Shown here piece after piece: positions 57,104-64,000 of a stretch of DNA of 64,000 bases. Origin of the DNA: CBDAQA01 sp965198865 (GTDB lineage: Bacteria > Planctomycetota > Phycisphaerae > Tepidisphaerales > Tepidisphaeraceae); the NCBI GenBank assembly GCA_965198865.1, contig CBDAQA010000028.1:218693-282692 (forward strand), read 5' to 3'. Every line of letters starts with the position of its first letter. The first letter of the stretch is position 1. The translations under genes were made by a program, and so were the position numbers. The notes beneath the pieces are model-generated. The model did no database searches. It had not been told where the DNA came from and saw nothing but the letters and a program-made list of their open reading frames with translations.

Positions 57104-57940
57104 TCACCCCCACGCCAGCGACAGCTGCGACTGCCGCGCACCCCCGCCCACCCAGCCCGTCGGGCGGTCCTGCTCGGCCAGCACCAGTCGCCGGTCCATG
57201 CCCGGCTCGCGCGCGAACAGCGACCGCAGCAGCCGGGGGCAGTTGGCCTGCCGGCTGCGGTGCAGCAGCACCACCTGCCCCGGCGGAGAACAGCCGGCCC
57301 GTCGGCACCGCGCGAACACGCGCTTCACCGCCGACAGCGCCTGCTCGTTGCTCAGGTGCCCCCGCCCGCCGGTGATCCGCCGTTGCACGAAATCCGGCCG
57401 GCCGCTGGCCCGCTGCATGGCCGGGTCGTAGTTGCTCTCGATCGCCAGCACGTCCACCCCGCACAACCGGCGGATCAGCTCCACCGGCACCGTCCCCAGG
57501 TCGGTGGCGTACCCGATCGACCGCTCGCCGTGCCGCGCCACCAGCGCGTGCGACCCCGCCTCGTCGTGGGCGGTGGCCGTCGTCTCGAGGGTCAGCTCGG
57601 CCACCGGCTCGAACGGTCGCCCATCCACGAACGGCACCATCGCCCGCCGCAACCCCTGCGTGTCGGCAGCGTCCAACGCCTCATCCACCCGCTCGGCCGG
57701 ACAGCACAGCCGAATCCCCCGTCGCACCAGGATCGGCCCCCACGCCGGCGCGAAGTGGTCCCGGTCCAGGTGCGTCAGGCAGACCGCCCCCACGTCGTCC
57801 AAAGACGCCCCCACGGCCGCCAGCCGCTCGGCCGTCGCGCGCGGCGACAGGCCGCAGTCGATCAGCAGCAGTCGCCGCCCGTCGAACCGAACGGCCGCGC
57901 AGTTCCCCGCCGATCCGCTGGCCAGCACGCACAGTTCCAT
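57104..57940 (-). CDS. MBL-fold metallohydrolase (YycJ/WalJ-like)
   Basis: 278 residues. The metallo-beta-lactamase core has LASGSAGNCAAVRF at the N-terminus (the SGSxGN signature of the YycJ/WalJ group), LTHLDRDHFAPAW for the metal ligands, and a later GYATDLGTV and AIESNYDP. WalJ-type proteins are 5'-3' exonuclease-like hydrolases. The C-terminus (from about 235) is unusually basic. AAGGA 8 nt upstream supports ATG at 57,940 over the in-frame ATG at 57,949. Confidence 0.88.
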   Translation of the reverse strand: MELCVLASGSAGNCAAVRFDGRRLLLIDCGLSPRATAERLAAVGASLDDVGAVCLTHLDRDHFAPAWGPILVRRGIRLCCPAERVDEALDAADTQGLRRAMVPFVDGRPFEPVAELTLETTATAHDEAGSHALVARHGERSIGYATDLGTVPVELIRRLCGVDVLAIESNYDPAMQRASGRPDFVQRRITGGRGHLSNEQALSAVKRVFARCRRAGCSPPGQVVLLHRSRQANCPRLLRSLFAREPGMDRRLVLAEQDRPTGWVGGGARQSQLSLAWG

Positions 57941-58007
57941 GGGCGACATCCTTGTCTCCCGAACGCGAAACCAACCCCCGACGTTAGGGGATTGTAACCG
58001 ACGCCGA

Positions 58008-58481
58008 TCACATCCCCAACTCGGTCAACCCCGGATGGTCCGCCGGCCGCGGGCCCAACGGCCAGTGGAACGTCCGGTCGGCGTCGGCGATCGGCACATC
58101 GTTGATGCTCGCCTCGCGCCGCCGCATCAGGCCGTGCTCGTCGAACTCCCACAACTCGTTCCCGTACGACCGGAACCACTGGCCGGCCGCGTCGCGGCTC
58201 TCGTAGACGAACCGCACGGCCATGCGGTTGTTCAGCGTCCCCCACAGCTCCTTGATCAGCCGGTAGTCCAGCTCGGCCGACCACTTCCGCGTCAGGAACG
58301 CCACGATCGCCTCGCGCCCGCTGAAGATCTCCCCGCGGTTCCGCCACCGGCTGTCGACCGCGTAGGCCAGCGCCGCCTTGGCCGGATCCCGGCTGTTCCA
58401 AACGTCCTCGGCCATCCGCACCTTCCGTGCGGCGGTCTCCAGCGTGAACGGCGGCAACGGCGGGCGGGTTGGGTCGGTCAT
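58008..58481 (-). CDS. DUF1348 (NTF2/SnoaL-like) protein
   Basis: 157 residues. FTLETAARKVRMAEDVWNSRDP, DSRWRNRGEIFSGREAIVAF and SYGNELWEFDEHGLMRRREA are typical of DUF1348, a small cytosolic NTF2-like fold of unknown function. ATG at 58,481. A 41-bp gap separates it from the GDSL-type gene upstream on the same strand, so the two may share a transcript. Confidence 0.9.
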   Translation of the reverse strand: MTDPTRPPLPPFTLETAARKVRMAEDVWNSRDPAKAALAYAVDSRWRNRGEIFSGREAIVAFLTRKWSAELDYRLIKELWGTLNNRMAVRFVYESRDAAGQWFRSYGNELWEFDEHGLMRRREASINDVPIADADRTFHWPLGPRPADHPGLTELGM

Positions 58482-58522
58482 GGACGCAGTGTATGGGCGT
58501 GGGCACCGGTCCGGGAGCCTCA

Positions 58523-59206
58523 CTAGATCAGTCGGTCCAACGTCGGCCGAATGGCGTCTGCCCACAACTGGTACGCCGCCGGCGACAGGTGCAGGTAGTC
58601 GGGCATGATCGTTGTCGGCAGCACGCCGTCCGGCCGCAGGAACACCGGGCCGATGTCCAGATAGTGAACGTGCGTCCCACCCCCCAGCGGCGCGATCAGC
58701 CGGTTCAGCTCGACCACCGCCCGCCGCAACGGCTCGTTTGGCTCGCGCTCGCGCGGGAACACCGCCAGCAGCAGGATCGGCGATCCCGGCAGCTTTTCCC
58801 GCAGCTTCGCCACGACCGCCGCCACGCCCGCCGCCGTCTCGGCGGGCGTGTCGTCGCCGTTGCCCAGGTTGTTCGTGCCGATCAGCAGCACGACCAGCCT
58901 CGGCGACAGCCCGTCCACCTCGCCGTGGTCCAGCCGCCACAGCACGTGCTGCGTCTCGTCGCCGCCGATGCCCAGGTTCAGCGCGTTCCGCGGGACGTAC
59001 TCGCGGTTCCACGTGTCGCGCCCCTCGCCCAGCCACCCCTCGGTGATCGAGTCGCCGACGAACAGCAAATCGACCGGAGCCAGGTCGCGCTGGGCCAGGA
59101 ACGCCTCGTGCCGTTTGACCCACTCGGCGAACGGAAACCAGTCGGCGTCCTGCGGGGCGGGGGTGGTGGAGACCGACATCTCGGAGAATGTAGCGGCGTC
59201 GGTCAC
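58523..59206 (-). CDS. SGNH/GDSL-type esterase (PAF-acetylhydrolase-like)
   Basis: 227 residues. Block I LLFVGDSITEGWLG (nucleophile Ser), block II NLGIGGDETQHVLWR, block III VLLIGTNNLGNGD, block V PDYLHLSPAAYQLW (Asp/His). No signal peptide is obvious, in contrast to most sugar esterases of this group. The GTG at 59,206 overlaps the stop of the DUF4240 gene as GTGA, suggesting coupling; an in-frame ATG at 59,179 (MSVSTTPAPQ) is the alternative. Confidence 0.88.
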   Translation of the reverse strand: MTDAATFSEMSVSTTPAPQDADWFPFAEWVKRHEAFLAQRDLAPVDLLFVGDSITEGWLGEGRDTWNREYVPRNALNLGIGGDETQHVLWRLDHGEVDGLSPRLVVLLIGTNNLGNGDDTPAETAAGVAAVVAKLREKLPGSPILLLAVFPREREPNEPLRRAVVELNRLIAPLGGGTHVHYLDIGPVFLRPDGVLPTTIMPDYLHLSPAAYQLWADAIRPTLDRLI

Positions 59207-59772
59207 GACAGGTAAATGTCGGCCAATCTCGGGAGGTGACGGCGGGCCTCATGGGCGTCGTCGAAATTCCAATCTTCCCCGGTCATCATTGCTGACTCGT
59301 TTCGGGCTGGGTAAGGGTCTTTGTCGGAATGACCCGTCACCTTCATCCAAGCCTGGTGTGCCGCGGCGTACATCTCGGCCTCGGCGGCCATCTCCGGAAG
59401 ACGTCCCAGATTGGCCAATGCGTCCGGCTCTGCTACCGCCGTCTCGTATACCCGCTGACCCATGCCGATCAGCCAGCAACGGAAGTAGTAGAACCCGTCG
59501 TCAGATGATCCCCCGTTGATCAGGTACGAGGCACCCCACAAGTCCACCGTGTAGGCGTCGGCAGCTAAGCGATCAAAGATATGATTCCACTCGACGATCT
59601 CGTCGGCCGGAAGACGTTCGAGTTCGGCCTGCAGGTTTTGACTCCACGCCCGGTCGCTGGCCCGCAGTGGGTCCGCCGGCCGTGCAAGGTCGACGATGTC
59701 CCAGAATCGCTTGTTGTTCAAGACAACTACCCCAGTTGCCCAAGAGGCAAGCAAACCGCACCAAGTCGGCAC
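59203..59772 (-). CDS. DUF4240 protein
   Basis: About 172-189 residues depending on start. FWDIVDLARP at the N-terminus, then DEIVEWNHIF, YTVDLWGASYLINGGSSDDGF and YYFRCWLIGMGQRVYE match DUF4240, a family of unknown function often found in actinobacteria and planctomycetes and sometimes near WGR or HEAT-repeat proteins. A TTG at 59,721 (LNNKRFW) gives the normal family start; the ATG at 59,772 adds 17 residues. Coupled to the GDSL-type gene by a GTGA overlap. Confidence 0.82.
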   Translation of the reverse strand: MPTWCGLLASWATGVVVLNNKRFWDIVDLARPADPLRASDRAWSQNLQAELERLPADEIVEWNHIFDRLAADAYTVDLWGASYLINGGSSDDGFYYFRCWLIGMGQRVYETAVAEPDALANLGRLPEMAAEAEMYAAAHQAWMKVTGHSDKDPYPARNESAMMTGEDWNFDDAHEARRHLPRLADIYLS

Positions 59773-59808
59773 CGCGGCCGACCTACGCCGGCATTCCGAC
59801 CACGCTCA

Positions 59809-60045
59809 CTACGCCGCCCGGGACGGCTTGAGCACTTCCACATGGGCGACGTGGATATAGGAGCAGAACGCCAGTCGCTCCCCGTCCGGACGGGTTGAAT
59901 CTGGGATGGCCAGGATCAACGTGCGAGCCGTGGGCATCGCCATCTCCGGGTGCATGACGTTGTAGCTCTCACCACTACTCATGACGACGCGGAATGGCTC
60001 AAAGGGGGCACGATGGAGGATGTCCCGAAACGTGTCTGCTGTCAT
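59809..60045 (-). CDS. Small conserved hypothetical protein
   Basis: 78 residues beginning TADTFRDILHRAPFEPFRVV, with SGESYNVMHPEMAM and a hydrophobic C-terminal strand SYIHVAHVEVL. I recall similar short beta-rich proteins with the PFxPFxV..G..YxVxHPE pattern as common in planctomycetes; their function is unknown. ATG at 60,045. Confidence 0.65.
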   Translation of the reverse strand: MTADTFRDILHRAPFEPFRVVMSSGESYNVMHPEMAMPTARTLILAIPDSTRPDGERLAFCSYIHVAHVEVLKPSRAA

Positions 60046-60058
60046 GCCCACCATCATA

Positions 60059-60643
60059 TCAAAACGGTCTTGGCGTTTCCTCGCATGCCCTCCGGTAGTC
60101 CTCGGGCGTGTCCACGTCCACCGCTGCGGCCGGCAGGTCGACGGGGACGACGTGCGGCCCACTCAGCAGCCGTTTCGCTCCCGCGGCTGGGTCCAGCGAC
60201 AGCAGGGCGTCGAACCGGTCCCGCCCGAACACCGCCGGCACGCCGACCGTGCCCGCATAGCGGGCGGCGACGGTTCTTCCCGTGCGACGGAAGGTATCGA
60301 CCAGTAGTTGAATGGCGGCGGCATCCACGTTCGGCTGGTCGCACAGGGTCACGACCACGCCGGCGATCTCGGGCAACCACACGGCAGCCATGCCGGTGCG
60401 GATCGACGATCCCATGCCCAGCTGCCAATCGGGGTTCTGGATCGGCGTGACGGAAAGACCCGCCAGTTCAGCCCGCATCTCGTCGACGTCATGCCCCAGC
60501 ACGACGATGACAGGATGACAACCGCTCCGGACGGCGACGTCAGCCGCGCGTCGCAGCAGGGATTGGCCGTTGATCGGCAGGAGTTGCTTGGGCGAACCCA
60601 TGCGGCTCGACCCGCCAGCAGCAAGCACGATGATGCCGATCAC
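60059..60643 (-). CDS. MocA-like nucleotidyltransferase
   Basis: 194 residues of the MobA-like NTP transferase family. VLAAGGSSRMGSPKQLLP is the nucleotide-binding loop, NPDWQLGMGSSIRTGM and VVVTLCDQPNV are the family blocks, and VDVDTPEDYRRA is the metal-binding C-terminus. Closest pattern is MocA (CTP:molybdopterin cytidylyltransferase), which completes the cofactor of xanthine-dehydrogenase-type enzymes. No molybdoenzyme is in the window. The gene follows rimO behind a family C hairpin. Confidence 0.88.
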   Translation of the reverse strand: MIGIIVLAAGGSSRMGSPKQLLPINGQSLLRRAADVAVRSGCHPVIVVLGHDVDEMRAELAGLSVTPIQNPDWQLGMGSSIRTGMAAVWLPEIAGVVVTLCDQPNVDAAAIQLLVDTFRRTGRTVAARYAGTVGVPAVFGRDRFDALLSLDPAAGAKRLLSGPHVVPVDLPAAAVDVDTPEDYRRACEETPRPF

Positions 60644-60653
60644 TGTCGACCCC

Positions 60654-60716
60654 GTTTAGCGACGGCCCGGAGGGCCGGCTACAAGTCCATGCCGGCCCTC
60701 CGGGCCGTCGCTAAAC
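60654..60716 (-). terminator. Palindromic repeat family C, perfect 25-bp stem after rimO
   Basis: GTTTAGCGACGGCCCGGAGG.. pairs exactly with its complement across a 13-nt loop, starting 3 nt after the rimO stop. Outer arms are the same as those behind dxs (7680-7741); the loop differs. Confidence 0.8.
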
Positions 60717-60718
60717 GG

Positions 60719-61797
60719 TCACGCCGTCACGACCTTCAGCGCCCGCCCCTTCTTCCGCGGCACCTTCGCCACCAGGTCGTAGGCCTGGTAGTCGGTCACC
60801 TTCACATCAATGAACTGTCCCGGGTGCAGCACGGTGCCGTTGCCGTCGACGTGGACGACGCTGTCGATGTCGGGCGCCTGCCCGGCGTGCCGGCCGACGT
60901 ACCCGTCCTCGGCATCCCGGCCGGCGGGGCGGTCGATCATCACCTGAATCGTCTGGCCCACCGTGTCCGAGGCTCGGGTGAACGCCACCGCCTGCTGCGC
61001 CAGCATCAGTTCCTCGACGCGGGCCTGCTTCACCTCGTCCGGCAGCTGCCCGGCCATCCGGCCCATCGGCGTGCCCGGCTCGGCGCTGTACGGGAACACG
61101 CCCATCGCGTCGAAGCCGAAGTCCTTCACGAACCTCACCAGTTCCGCGTGCTCGGCCTCCGTCTCCGTCGGGCTGCCGGCGATGAACGTCGTGCGGATCG
61201 ACATGCCGGGGATCTTGCGGAGCTTCTCCAGCAACGTGCGGATCTGCTGGCCCGTCACCCGCCGCTTCATCACGTTCAGCAGCCGGTCGTTGATGTGCTG
61301 CAGCGGCATGTCGATGTACTTCACCACCCGCGGGCTGGCGGCGATCGTGTCGATCATCTCGTCCGTGAAGCACGACGGGTAGGCGTACATCAGCCGCAGC
61401 CAGCCGACGTCGGTCAGCTGCTTGTTCAGCGTCCGCAGCAGGCCCGACAGGCCCCCGGGCTGGCCGATGTCGTCGCCGTAGCTGGTGGTGTCCTGCCCGA
61501 TCAGGTTCAGCTCGACCGCCCCGTCGGCCGCCAGCTCCTTCGCTTCGGCCAGGATCTGCGACACCGGCTTCGACCGCATCGGCCCGCGGATGCCGGGGAT
61601 CGTGCAGAACGAACACCCCTGGTTGCACCCCTCGCTCACGCGCAGGTAGGCCCAGTGGCGGGGGGTCAGACGCAGGCGGGCCCGGTCGTCCTCAAATCGC
61701 GGCCCGGCGTTCTCGAGAGTCGACGTCAGCACCGCCAGCCGTCTCGCCGACCCCTGGCCCCCCACCTCCAACTGCGCCTTCTCGGCCAGCGTCTTCA
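60719..61797 (-). CDS. rimO: Ribosomal protein S12 methylthiotransferase RimO, N-terminus lost
   Basis: Radical-SAM enzyme that adds a methylthio group to Asp of ribosomal protein S12. The SAM cluster motif EGCNQGCSFCTIPG is present, followed by RGPMRSKPV and LIGQDTTSYGDD, which identify RimO over MiaB, and the C-terminal TRAM domain (IQVMIDRPAG.. to the end). About 358 residues are bacterial. The N-terminal MTTase domain with its own three Cys (normally ~100 residues) is missing because the contig switches to fungal DNA. The open frame continues ~22 codons into fungal sequence, which is not real protein. Confidence 0.92.
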
Positions 61798-61845
61798 AAT
61801 AGTATGGTCTGGCTTGCTTCTGATTTAACAGGTTCAATAGAGCAG
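61785..61845. other. Bacterial-fungal junction
   Basis: To the left, ..CGGCCAGCGTCTTCA continues the rimO codons at high GC. To the right, AATAGTATGGTCTGG.. is AT-rich, with a TTTAAC branch-like site and CAATAG 3' splice site leading into a DBP5 exon. The switch falls at about 61,798 (within ~10 bp). No repeat or integration site is visible at the join. Confidence 0.85.
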
Positions 61846-63213
61846 AGAACATCTTGAAGGGCATCTACCAGATGCGCTTCACCAAGCCATCCAAAATCCA
61901 GGAGAAGGCTTTGCCTCTCCTACTTGCTAACCCTCCCCAAAACATGATTGGCCAATCTCAATCAGGTACTGGAAAAACTGCTGCTTTTATCCTTAACATT
62001 CTCACTCGTCTCGATTTCTCTTCTGGCATGATTGATCAGCCACAAGCGCTTATCCTTGCTCCAAGTAGGGAGCTCGCACGTCAAATCCTAGGTGTTTGTC
62101 AGATCATGGGTGAATACCTTGAGGGTCTCAAAGTGGAAGCTGCGATTCCTGTTGAGAGAGAACAGCGTGGAAAGCAAATTCTTGGCCAGGTTGTGGTCGG
62201 TACACCAGGCACGACCATGGACCTTATTCGCCGTCGCCTCCTGAACGCAACCCATATCAAAGTTCTTGTTCTCGATGAGGCAGACAATATGCTAGATCAA
62301 CAGGGTCTTGGAGATCAATGCATCCGTGTTAAGCAGTAAGTTCCGGTGTTTCCATCTATCCTAGACGAATCTGACTGCTCCTAAGACTATTGCCGAGGAA
62401 CATTCAAGTAGTCTTGTTCTCAGCAACCTTCCCAGACAAAGTTGTCGGATTCGCAAATAAGTTCGCTCCCAACGCCAACACGATCACTCTTAGACATGAG
62501 GAACTCACAGTCGACGGAATAAAGCAGCTGTATCTTGACTGCCCAACCGAGGAGGATAAGTATACTTCACTTGTTCGACTCTACGGTATGATGACCATTG
62601 GATCATCGATCATCTTTGTGAGGGTAGGTTTTCTCGACTGCTTATATGGAACTCAAATTAACCTTTGGTCAGACTAAGAAGACTGCTCTTGAGATTGAGC
62701 AGCGTATGAATCATGAGGGTCATGCAGTGGCTTGTCTTACATCCGACTATGAAGGGAGCAATCGCGACGTAATCATCGACTCTTTCCGAAGCGGTCGATC
62801 CAAGGTCTTGATCGCCACCAACGTGCTCTCTCGTGGTATCGATGTACAAACTGTGTCTCTTGTCGTCAACTATGTACGTACCACACTCTCATAGGCTTTT
62901 TGCACAACTCACCATTCCTCAGGATCTACCCGACGATGGGAAAGGCCATGCAGATCCTCAAACCTACCTCCATCGCATAGGGCGCACTGGGCGCTTCGGG
63001 CGAGTGGGTGTTGCTATTGCTATGGTCTGTGGTCCGCAGAGTTACAGACTGGTTAAGGAAATATCAGAATATTTCGCTGTTGAGATGACATCGCTCCCAT
63101 ACAATGATTGGGACCAAATAGAGGAGATCGTCAAGAAGGTCGTCAAGAGCAGTCGTGCTGGCGCAAACTTCACTAAGGCTACCGTTGGGCAGTCAAGCGA
63201 TACTAGCATGTAA
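61841..63213 (+). CDS. DBP5: Fungal DEAD-box helicase of the DBP5/DDX19 type, four exons, 5' end missing
   Basis: ATP-dependent RNA helicase needed for mRNA export at the nuclear pore. Exons: 61,841-62,335; 62,386-62,623; 62,673-62,873; 62,923-63,213; joined they give 407 codons in one frame. Q motif KPSKIQEKALPLLL, Walker A SQSGTGKTAAF, LAPSRELARQI, GTPGTTMDLI, DEAD box LVLDEADNMLDQQGLGDQC, SAT motif LFSATFPD, IKQLYLDC, TNVLSRGIDVQ and YLHRIGRTGRFGR are all present and characteristic of DBP5. About 70-80 N-terminal residues are missing. GC is far lower than in the bacterial part. It does not belong to the bacterium. Confidence 0.9.
62336..62385 (+). other. Spliceosomal intron 1 of the DBP5-like gene
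   Basis: GTAAGTTCC...CTGAC...CCTAAG, 50 nt, interrupting a codon (CA|A). Splicing restores RVKQLLPRNIQVVLFSATF, matching the DBP5 family across the junction. Confidence 0.9.
62624..62672 (+). other. Spliceosomal intron 2 of the DBP5-like gene
   Basis: GTAGGT...AATTAAC...GGTCAG, 49 nt, phase 0. Splicing joins SIIFVR to TKKTALEIEQRM, as in DBP5 homologues. Confidence 0.9.
62874..62922 (+). other. Spliceosomal intron 3 of the DBP5-like gene
   Basis: GTACGT...AACTCACC...CCTCAG, 49 nt, phase 0. Splicing joins SLVVNY to DLPDDGKG, restoring the conserved VVNYDLP motif. Confidence 0.9.
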
Positions 63214-63674
63214 GCTTCTAACCGAACGAATTCCACCTTAGAATGTCTAGCACCGAAGAGCTTGTACCGCAGGGCGAACGCGAGGAAATGCTACTGTCCA
63301 GGCCAAAGCCCAGGGGATGGAATGCTGACTAGTTGTGCCAATCGCAGGGAAAATTGATCTACTATCCAGCGGGTCATGCTTCCAAAGGATTAATGAATTG
63401 ATGTCGGCGGCTTCTACTGGATGGGCACTGCATGGATGGACAGGGGCATTGGCGCGGAAAGGGATATTAGGAGGAACAGTAGCAAACTACAGGTAGACTT
63501 GCTTACCTTCCAAGCATTAGCATACTAAAAAGTTACAACCCTACGAGTCAGCCGGCTGTCATTATGCTAACATTCCTACTGACAATTTCATAACAGATTA
63601 CATTCAATCAAGGACCTACATTTATGGTATATCGTTCGCAAAGTACTCACAGCCCAAACGAATAATCAAGAATA
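63214..63674. other. Fungal intergenic spacer
   Basis: 461 bp between the stops of two converging fungal genes. It would contain both 3' untranslated regions. A GTAAGC..TTCTAAC..CTTAG pattern at 63,210-63,241 resembles a short intron, so the DBP5 reading frame could have an alternative 3' end; I judged the in-frame TAA more likely. No other gene was seen. Confidence 0.5.
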
Positions 63675-64000
63675 TCAGGCCTTGGCCTGGACTACCCACC
63701 TCTTAAAGAAATCGACAGCCTGATCCTCCGCCAACTGCCCCATTTTCTTCTCCTCTTCATCCCCCGGATTCCCTCTAACAGCAAACCCGTGCCTCGCCCC
63801 CTCAATAACATTCATCTCAAATTTCCCTGTTCCAAACTCCTTCTCCTTTTCCTTGAAAATGCCCTTAATGGTCTCCATCCCCTCCAGCTTCAATTGTATA
63901 TCCAGCGTTCCATTACTAATACATAGCGGCAATCTCACGTTCTCGATATCTGTCGGCATCACCAAATTACTTGGATGAGCGGTGTATCCTGCATCTATAA
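63675..64000 (-). CDS. Fungal dienelactone-hydrolase-family protein, partial
   Basis: The C-terminal ~108 residues of a cytosolic alpha/beta hydrolase; the frame is open through the window end. AGYTAHPSNLVMP and the catalytic-His segment GARHGFAVRGNPG, then EDQAVDFFKRWV, match fungal dienelactone hydrolase-type proteins, which act on lactones and esters. The nucleophile Cys/Ser part lies beyond the window. Composition and context show it belongs to the same fungal fragment as the DBP5-like gene. Confidence 0.88.
   Translation of the reverse strand, partial: IDAGYTAHPSNLVMPTDIENVRLPLCISNGTLDIQLKLEGMETIKGIFKEKEKEFGTGKFEMNVIEGARHGFAVRGNPGDEEEKKMGQLAEDQAVDFFKRWVVQAKA

Noticed and set aside
61841..63213. 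Eukaryotic helicase gene acquired by the bacterium
   Set aside because: It retains three spliceosomal introns, lacks its 5' end exactly where rimO is cut, and is followed by a second fungal gene; a chimeric contig explains all of this.

Overview
The first ~61.8 kb are one high-GC bacterial segment. The last ~2.2 kb (from about 61,798) are fungal nuclear DNA, so the contig looks like a chimeric assembly. The bacterial part most resembles a soil-type planctomycete, probably of class Phycisphaerae. Reasons are the very high GC, weakly organised gene order, many secreted polysaccharide and peptide hydrolases, an S9 peptidase with a VHL-like beta domain, a GGQ-domain release-factor-like protein, and short spacers filled with long near-perfect palindromes from several repeat families. 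This assignment is an inference; no rRNA, tRNA, CRISPR array, insertion sequence or replication origin was seen.

Layout. 1-7.3 kb: truncated aldehyde dehydrogenase, sialate O-acetylesterase, an SDR-type epimerase with a decayed partial copy, an SRPBCC-MarR operon with a clear operator, and a GT-C-type membrane glycosyltransferase. 7.3-17.7 kb: PQQ-like repeat protein, dxs, NagD-like phosphatase, GGQ-domain protein, secreted EF-hand/calpain protease, BPL_N protein, rhamnogalacturonan lyase (PL4), DUF2185-like protein, and an orphan ABC-3 metal permease. 17.8-28.7 kb: a hydroxyproline catabolic operon on the minus strand (D-hydroxyproline dehydrogenase-like three-subunit set, 4-hydroxyproline epimerase, Xaa-Pro aminopeptidase, alpha-ketoglutaric semialdehyde dehydrogenase). 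A XylR/AraC regulator is divergent from it, and a secreted GH127 beta-L-arabinofuranosidase follows. The operon promoter region and the GH127 upstream region share a 29-bp site. 28.7-32.6 kb: Fic protein, ndk, an alpha/beta-hydrolase lipoprotein, YqeY. 32.7-40.1 kb: the transglutaminase / ATP-grasp-alpha-E / DUF2126 operon. 40.3-45.6 kb: two PilB-type ATPases flanking PilT. 45.8-61.8 kb: M20 peptidase, BCP peroxiredoxin, BlaI-type repressor with twin operators, S9 peptidase with VHL-like domain, GH16, esterase, zinc-ribbon protein, AraC and Fur regulators, MBL hydrolase, small enzymes, MocA-like transferase, and rimO cut off by the fungal join.

How it may work together. GH127 enzymes remove beta-L-arabinofuranose from hydroxyproline-linked arabinans of plant extensins, and the adjacent operon would convert the released 4-hydroxyproline towards 2-oxoglutarate. 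The shared upstream site and the sugar-type regulator between them suggest a single regulon for hydroxyproline-rich plant cell-wall glycoproteins. The VHL-like domain of the S9 peptidase at 48.4-50.8 kb keeps the residues that bind hydroxyproline in human VHL, so it may serve the same diet. PL4, GH16, the acetylesterase and the esterase fit a plant or algal wall degrader. The pathway is incomplete in the window: the deaminase that makes alpha-ketoglutaric semialdehyde is absent.
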